DNA from: Alphaproteobacteria bacterium
Lineage (GTDB): Bacteria; Pseudomonadota; Alphaproteobacteria; UBA6615
Assembly: GCA_013003285.1 (NCBI GenBank)
Contig: JABDJY010000338.1
Location: forward strand, 1 to 28,005
Length of the DNA stretch: 28,005 nucleotides
Direction of reading: 5' to 3'
Shown here: positions 23,839 to 28,005 of the stretch, in pieces
Numbering within the stretch: position 1 is the first letter of the stretch
How the letters are laid out: every line of letters begins with the position of its first letter
Notes under the pieces: generated by a model
The model's database searches: none
Told to the model about the DNA's origin: nothing
Seen by the model: only the letters and a program-made list of their open reading frames with translations
Translations under genes and position numbers: made by a program

Positions 23839-24663
23839 CTACTTCGCGCGCCGGCGCAGGATGAGCGACTGGGTCCGCTTATTGGACCGGGTCCGCTTAC
23901 CCTTTGTCGGTTTACCCCAGGGGGTTACAGGATGACGGCCACCAGAGGTCCGCCCCTCGCCACCGCCATGGGGATGATCGATCGGGTTCATGGCAACACC
24001 ACGAACGGCCGGGCGTTTGCCCAACCAACGTTTACGTCCCGCCTTACCCAGTTTGATATTCGACTTATCGGCGTTCGATACGGCGCCGATTGTCGCCATG
24101 CATTCGGCGCGCACCATGCGCACTTCGCCCGAGGTCAGCTTCAACAGCGCATAACCTTGGTCGCGACCAACGAGCTGCACATAGGTGCCACCGGCGCGAG
24201 CTAGTTTGCCGCCACCTTGAGCCTTCAATTCGACATTGTGAATGATGGTACCGATGGGGATCGAGCGCAGCGGCATGGCATTGCCCGGCTTAATATCGGC
24301 GCGCTCGCTGGCGACGACTTTGTCGCCAACACTCAAACGCTGCGGCGCTAGAATATAGCTCTGCTCGCCATCGTCATATTTGATCAGCGCGATGAAGGCG
24401 CTGCGATTGGGGTCGTATTCGACCCGCTCGACCGTCGCCGGAACATCGAACTTGTTGCGCCGGAAATCGATCTTCCGATACAGCCTTTTATGCCCGCCAC
24501 CGCGACGCCGCGCGGTAATTCGACCGGCGTTATTGCGGCCGCCTTTTTTCGTCAAGCCCTCGGTGAGTTGCTTGACCGGATCGCCCTTCCACAATGCAGA
24601 GCGATCGACCAGCACCAGCCCCCGCTGGCCGGGCGTATTCGGCTTATATTGCTTCAGTGCCAT
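23839..24663 (-). CDS. rplB: 50S ribosomal protein L2
   Basis: Highly conserved large-subunit protein needed for subunit association and peptidyl transferase activity. The 274-residue protein starts MALKQYKPNTPGQRGLVLVD and has the RNA-binding middle GRITARRRGGGHKRLYRKID and SIPIGTIIHNVELKAQGGGK. The functional histidine loop HPHGGGEG is at residues 230-237, and the basic C-terminus contains PVTPWGKPTKGKRTRSNKRT. Length and motifs are normal. It follows rplW by 12 bases. Confidence 0.98.
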   Translation of the reverse strand: MALKQYKPNTPGQRGLVLVDRSALWKGDPVKQLTEGLTKKGGRNNAGRITARRRGGGHKRLYRKIDFRRNKFDVPATVERVEYDPNRSAFIALIKYDDGEQSYILAPQRLSVGDKVVASERADIKPGNAMPLRSIPIGTIIHNVELKAQGGGKLARAGGTYVQLVGRDQGYALLKLTSGEVRMVRAECMATIGAVSNADKSNIKLGKAGRKRWLGKRPAVRGVAMNPIDHPHGGGEGRTSGGRHPVTPWGKPTKGKRTRSNKRTQSLILRRRAK

Positions 24664-24675
24664 CGTTACTTTCCC

Positions 24676-25005
24676 TTACACGCCCGACGAAATGTCGATC
24701 GATTCGCCTTCGGCGAGCCGAACCACGGCTTTTTTATAATCCGACGTGCGCCCCAAACGGCCGCGCCAGCGCTTGGTCTTACCGACCTGACGCAGCGTGT
24801 TAACGCCATCGACTTTCACGCCGAACAGACCTTCGATCGCAGCGCGAATTTCCGGCTTGGTCGCATCCAACGGCACCCGGAACACTACTTGGTTATGCTC
24901 CGACACCAATGTCGATTTCTCGGTGATAACCGGGTAGCGAACGATATCGTACATCCGCTCCTGGCTAATCGTTATGCGACCGCGCGGTTTACGTGACGTG
25001 CTCAT
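24676..25005 (-). CDS. rplW: 50S ribosomal protein L23
   Basis: Tunnel-exit protein that is the docking site for trigger factor and SRP. At 109 residues it is slightly longer than the typical 97-100, because of a basic N-terminus (SRKPRGRITISQER) before the conserved YDIVRYPVITEKSTLVSEHN. The C-terminal half has RAAIEGLFGVKVDGVNTLRQ and GRTSDYKKAVVRLAEGESID. Its ATG overlaps the rplD stop by four bases (ATGA). Confidence 0.97.
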   Translation of the reverse strand: MSTSRKPRGRITISQERMYDIVRYPVITEKSTLVSEHNQVVFRVPLDATKPEIRAAIEGLFGVKVDGVNTLRQVGKTKRWRGRLGRTSDYKKAVVRLAEGESIDISSGV

Positions 25006-25622
25006 CGCAGACGCTCCTGTAACTGTTCGACCGCGTCACGGGTCAGCACCAGCGTATCGCGGCGCAGAATATCGAAAACATTGGCGCCCTTCTGCGGCAG
25101 CAAATCGATGCCGGGGATATTACGGGTCGCCAGCACCATGTTTTGGTCAAGCTCGGCGCCATCGACGATCAAGGCCGACGTCAATCCCAACTTATCCAAG
25201 GTAGCCGCCATGGGCTTGGTCTTGGGTTCGCCCGGCTTCGCCGCATCGACAATAATCAGCTTGCCGTCGGCCTGCTTGGATGACAACGCCGTCTTCAAAG
25301 CCAGCCGGCGTACCTTCTTCGGCATTTCCATATCGTGGCTGCGCGGGGTCGGGCCGAAAGTCGTCTGGCCACCGCGCATCTGCGCCGAACGGTTACTGCC
25401 GCGCCGTGCCCGGCCTGTGCCCTTTTGCTTGAACGGCTTCGCACCGGTTCCGGAAATCTCGCCGACCGTTTTGGTCTTGTGGGTTCCCTGGCGACGCTTG
25501 GCGAGTTGATAGTTCACCATACGGCTGAGCAAGTCCTTGCGCACCGGCACGCCAAAGATCGCGTCGTCGAGCTCAATCTCGCCGGCGGCCTTATTGTCGA
25601 GGCTGATTACCTTACACTTCAT
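25002..25622 (-). CDS. rplD: 50S ribosomal protein L4
   Basis: Large-subunit protein with a loop reaching the exit tunnel; in E. coli it also represses the S10 operon. The 206-residue protein has RRQGTHKTKTVGEISGTGAK and KPFKQKGTGRARRGSNRSAQ MRGG, the tunnel-loop signature, followed by FGPTPRSHDMEMPKKVRRLA and a Rossmann-like C-terminal part. It starts three bases after the rplC stop and overlaps rplW by four bases. No S10 leader-type regulatory structure can be assigned here. Confidence 0.97.
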   Translation of the reverse strand: MKCKVISLDNKAAGEIELDDAIFGVPVRKDLLSRMVNYQLAKRRQGTHKTKTVGEISGTGAKPFKQKGTGRARRGSNRSAQMRGGQTTFGPTPRSHDMEMPKKVRRLALKTALSSKQADGKLIIVDAAKPGEPKTKPMAATLDKLGLTSALIVDGAELDQNMVLATRNIPGIDLLPQKGANVFDILRRDTLVLTRDAVEQLQERLR

Positions 25623-25625
25623 GAC

Positions 25626-26435
25626 TTATTCCTTCGCCGCATCGTCGGCGCCGTCGTCAGCAGCACCGGCGTCGGCAGCACCGTCGTCCGTGGCCGCTTC
25701 GGGGGCTTCCTCAGCCGCGGCCTCTTCCGGCGCGTCCTCGACCGGCTCTTCAGCCTCCGCGTCACCGAGAAGGGCTGCCGGGAACGGCAGATCATCCGGA
25801 GCGGCCTTCTTGATGGCGTCGCTCAACAGAACGTAGCTGCCGCGCGAACCCGGCACGGCGCCTTCGACTGCGATCAATCCGTCTTCGGCATCCGTCGAGA
25901 TAACGCGCAAATTCTGAATGGTCACGCGCTCATCGCCCATGTGACCGGCCATCTTCTTGCCTTTGAACACCTTACCGGGATCCTGGCACTGTCCAGTTGA
26001 TCCATGGCTGCGATGCGAGATCGACACGCCGTGCGAAGCCCGTAAGCCTTTGAAATGATGCCGCTTCATGGCGCCGGCAAAACCCTTACCGATCGACGTG
26101 CCAACTACATCGACATACTGACCGGCAAGAAAATGGGCCGCCGAAAGTTCAACGCCGGTATCGAGCAACGCATCGGCATCGACGCGAAATTCCGCCAGGC
26201 GGCGTTTCGGTTCCACTTTCGCCTTGGCGAAATGGCCGCGCATTGCCTGGCCTACCCGCTTCGGCTTGGCCGGCCCAACACCGAGCTGCACGGCGGTATA
26301 ACCGTCGCGCTCTTCAGTACGCTGAGCAACAACCTGGCAGCTATCGACCTTGAGCAGGGTCACCGGCAAATGATTTCCGGTGTCGTCGAAGACCCGGGTC
26401 ATGCCAAGTTTTTGAGCTATTAGTCCGGTACGCAT
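25626..26435 (-). CDS. rplC: 50S ribosomal protein L3 with long acidic C-terminal tail
   Basis: Early-assembling large-subunit protein whose internal loop approaches the peptidyl transferase centre. MRTGLIAQKLGMTRVFDDTG, SIGKGFAGAMKRHHFKGLRA, SHGVSISHRSHGSTG and KVFKGKKMAGHMGDERVT are the L3 core, which ends near residue 215. The protein is 269 residues. Residues 225-269 form a low-complexity tail of Asp, Glu, Ala and Gly with a few Pro, Val and Thr and only one Lys, the reverse of the usual basic character. The frame is continuous to a TAA. It lies nine bases after rpsJ and three bases before rplD. Confidence 0.97.
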   Translation of the reverse strand: MRTGLIAQKLGMTRVFDDTGNHLPVTLLKVDSCQVVAQRTEERDGYTAVQLGVGPAKPKRVGQAMRGHFAKAKVEPKRRLAEFRVDADALLDTGVELSAAHFLAGQYVDVVGTSIGKGFAGAMKRHHFKGLRASHGVSISHRSHGSTGQCQDPGKVFKGKKMAGHMGDERVTIQNLRVISTDAEDGLIAVEGAVPGSRGSYVLLSDAIKKAAPDDLPFPAALLGDAEAEEPVEDAPEEAAAEEAPEAATDDGAADAGAADDGADDAAKE

Positions 26436-26444
26436 AATCGTCTC

Positions 26445-26753
26445 TTACAGCTTGATCTCGACATCGACGCCAGCGGCCAGGTCGAGCTTCATCAGCGCGT
26501 CAACCGTTTGCGGCGTCGGATCGATAATATCGAGCAACCGCTTATGGGTGCGGATCTCGAATTGTTCACGCGACTTTTTGTTCACATGCGGCGAGCGCAG
26601 CACGGTGAATTTCTCAATACGTGTCGGCAACGGGATCGGCCCGCGGACATCGGCGCCGGTGCGTTTCGCCGTACCGACGATCTCACTGGCTGACTGGTCG
26701 AGGATCCGATGATCGAAAGCTTTCAATCTGATCCGAATATGCTGGCTGTCCAT
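26445..26753 (-). CDS. rpsJ: 30S ribosomal protein S10 (NusE)
   Basis: Small-subunit head protein that also acts as NusE, linking NusG and NusB to RNA polymerase. An open frame reaches 26786, but the ATG at 26753 gives the family N-terminus MDSQHIRIRLKAFDHRILDQ and the standard 102 residues. The core has RTGADVRGPIPLPTRIEKFT, the binding loop RSPHVNKKSREQFEIRTHKR and the C-terminal LMKLDLAAGVDVEIKL. It lies 60 bases after tuf, with a strong hairpin between them. Confidence 0.97.
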   Translation of the reverse strand: MDSQHIRIRLKAFDHRILDQSASEIVGTAKRTGADVRGPIPLPTRIEKFTVLRSPHVNKKSREQFEIRTHKRLLDIIDPTPQTVDALMKLDLAAGVDVEIKL

Positions 26754-26773
26754 AGCGGTGTCCCGTAAGAGAA

Positions 26774-26801
26774 CCGGCGGCCTCACTATTGAGGCCGCCG
26801 G
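26774..26801 (-). terminator. Strong hairpin between tuf and rpsJ (possible partial terminator or processing site)
   Basis: A perfect 12-base-pair stem, CCGGCGGCCTCA (26801-26790 on the minus strand) with TGAGGCCGCCGG (26785-26774), encloses a four-base loop ATAG. It begins 12 bases after the tuf stop. The sequence after it on the minus strand is TTCTCTTACGGG, which is only partly T-rich, so complete termination is doubtful. On the plus strand it is followed by GCAAAAGTTTTG. It may lower read-through from tuf into rpsJ or protect a processed 3' end. Confidence 0.6.
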
Positions 26802-26813
26802 GCAAAAGTTTTG

Positions 26814-28004
26814 TTATTCAATAATCGAGGTGACGACGCCGGCGCCGACGGTGCGGCCGCCTTCACGAATGGCGAAGCGTAGACCCTCATCCATCGCAAT
26901 CGGCGCGATCAAGTTGATCTGCATCGAAATGTTATCACCCGGCATCACCATCTCCGTGCCTTCCGGCAAATCAACCGTCCCCGTCACATCCGTCGTGCGG
27001 AAGTAAAACTGCGGACGATAGTTCGAGAAAAACGGCGTATGACGGCCCCCCTCATCCTTCGTCAGGATATACGCCTCGCACATGAACTTCGTGTGCGGTG
27101 TAATCGAACCCGGCTTCGACAGCACCTGCCCGCGCTCCACTTCCTCGCGCTTCGTACCGCGCAGCAGAACACCCACATTGTCGCCCGCCTCGCCCTGATC
27201 CAGCAGCTTGCGGAACATCTCAACGCCCGTGCACGTCGTCTTCGTCGTATCCTTGATGCCGACGATCTCAATCTCGTCGCCCACATTCACAATGCCGCGC
27301 TCGATACGACCCGTCACAACCGTGCCTCGGCCCGAAATCGAAAACACATCCTCGATCGGCATCAGGAAAGGCTGATCCTTCGGACGATCGGGCTGCGGAA
27401 TATATTCGTCCACCGCCGCCATCAGCTCCAGGATCGAGTTCTTGCCCGTCGCCTCGTCGCCATCTTCCAGCGCCACCAGCGCCGATCCCTTGACGATCGG
27501 AATATCGTCGCCCGGGAAGTCGTACGAGCTCAACAGCTCGCGCACTTCCATCTCAACCAGCTCCAACAACTCCTCGTCGTCGACCTGGTCGGTCTTATTC
27601 ATGTAAATCACCAGCGCCGGCACACCAACCTGGCGCGCCAACAGGATATGCTCGCGGGTCTGCGGCATCGGACCGTCCGCCGCGCTCACCACCAAAATAG
27701 CGCCATCCATCTGCGCCGCACCCGTGATCATGTTCTTCACGTAATCCGCATGGCCCGGGCAATCCACGTGCGCGTAGTGACGCGCGTCCGTCTCATACTC
27801 AACATGCGCCGTCGAGATCGTGATACCCCGCGCCCGTTCCTCCGGCGCCTTGTCGATCTGGTCATACGCCGTAAAGTCAGCACCACCCGCCTCAGCCAGC
27901 ACCTTCGTGATCGCCGCCGTCAGCGTCGTCTTACCGTGATCAACATGGCCAATCGTGCCTATGTTGCAATGCGGCTTCGTACGCTCAAATTTTTCCTTCG
28001 ACAT
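26814..28004 (-). CDS. tuf: Elongation factor Tu
   Basis: GTPase that delivers aminoacyl-tRNA to the ribosome, complete at 396 residues. G1 is GHVDHGKT (19-26), the switch I region has RARGITIS, G3 is DCPGH (81-85), and G4 is NKTD (136-139). Domains 2 and 3 follow, ending in REGGRTVGAGVVTSIIE. The ATG is one base from the right window edge, so its ribosome binding site and the upstream neighbour (often fusA) are not visible. Codon use is unlike the adjacent ribosomal genes: of 33 Thr codons I count 28 ACG, 4 ACC and 1 ACA, with Ala and Val mostly GCG and GTG. The last 20 or so codons instead use ACC, GCC and GTC. Confidence 0.99.
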   Translation of the reverse strand: MSKEKFERTKPHCNIGTIGHVDHGKTTLTAAITKVLAEAGGADFTAYDQIDKAPEERARGITISTAHVEYETDARHYAHVDCPGHADYVKNMITGAAQMDGAILVVSAADGPMPQTREHILLARQVGVPALVIYMNKTDQVDDEELLELVEMEVRELLSSYDFPGDDIPIVKGSALVALEDGDEATGKNSILELMAAVDEYIPQPDRPKDQPFLMPIEDVFSISGRGTVVTGRIERGIVNVGDEIEIVGIKDTTKTTCTGVEMFRKLLDQGEAGDNVGVLLRGTKREEVERGQVLSKPGSITPHTKFMCEAYILTKDEGGRHTPFFSNYRPQFYFRTTDVTGTVDLPEGTEMVMPGDNISMQINLIAPIAMDEGLRFAIREGGRTVGAGVVTSIIE

Positions 28005-28005
28005 C

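Overview
This window is ordinary chromosomal DNA of an alphaproteobacterium, most like the Rhodospirillales and their relatives. The assignment is inferred from three things: an ATP12-type F1-ATPase assembly chaperone (a family of Alphaproteobacteria and mitochondria); the run rplQ, Do-like protease, rarA, crcB, rluA-family gene, ATP12, which is a familiar alphaproteobacterial order; and a short adenylate kinase sitting between secY and rpsM. Coding density is very high. There is no stretch of 300 bases without a gene, and I see no tRNA, rRNA, CRISPR array, insertion sequence or prophage gene. Almost everything is on the minus strand, so gene order below is given in the direction of transcription, from high to low coordinates.

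Bases 28004 to 12697 are the S10, spc and alpha ribosomal-protein clusters: tuf, rpsJ, rplC, rplD, rplW, rplB, rpsS, rplV, rpsC, rplP, rpmC, rpsQ, rplN, rplX, rplE, rpsN, rpsH, rplF, rplR, rpsE, rpmD, rplO, secY, adk, rpsM, rpsK, rpoA, rplQ. Together they encode EF-Tu, much of both ribosomal subunits, the SecY translocon pore, adenylate kinase and the RNA polymerase alpha subunit. A good sigma-70-like promoter sits just after adk and would drive rpsM to rplQ separately. A strong intrinsic terminator follows rplQ. rpmJ and rpsD are not present.

Bases 12567 to 8387 hold a tightly packed set: periplasmic Do/DegP protease, the AAA+ ATPase RarA, the fluoride channel CrcB and an RluA-family pseudouridine synthase. 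They are joined by overlapping stop and start codons, and a candidate promoter lies immediately behind the rplQ terminator. Bases 8305 to 3921 hold an AsmA-family envelope protein, the ATP12 chaperone two bases after it, and the propionyl-CoA carboxylase beta subunit. A membrane-bound class III adenylate cyclase (1998 to 3911) is the only plus-strand gene. It separates pccB from the biotin-carrying alpha subunit pccA, which runs off the left edge of the window.

I found no clear new multi-gene system. The points most worth a second look are: the codon usage of tuf, which differs sharply from its neighbours except in its last 20 or so codons; acidic or alanine-rich C-terminal tails on ribosomal proteins L3, L15 and L17; the receptor-type cyclase inserted between the two carboxylase genes, with a dyad-symmetric site upstream; and the promoters and hairpins that divide the ribosomal cluster.
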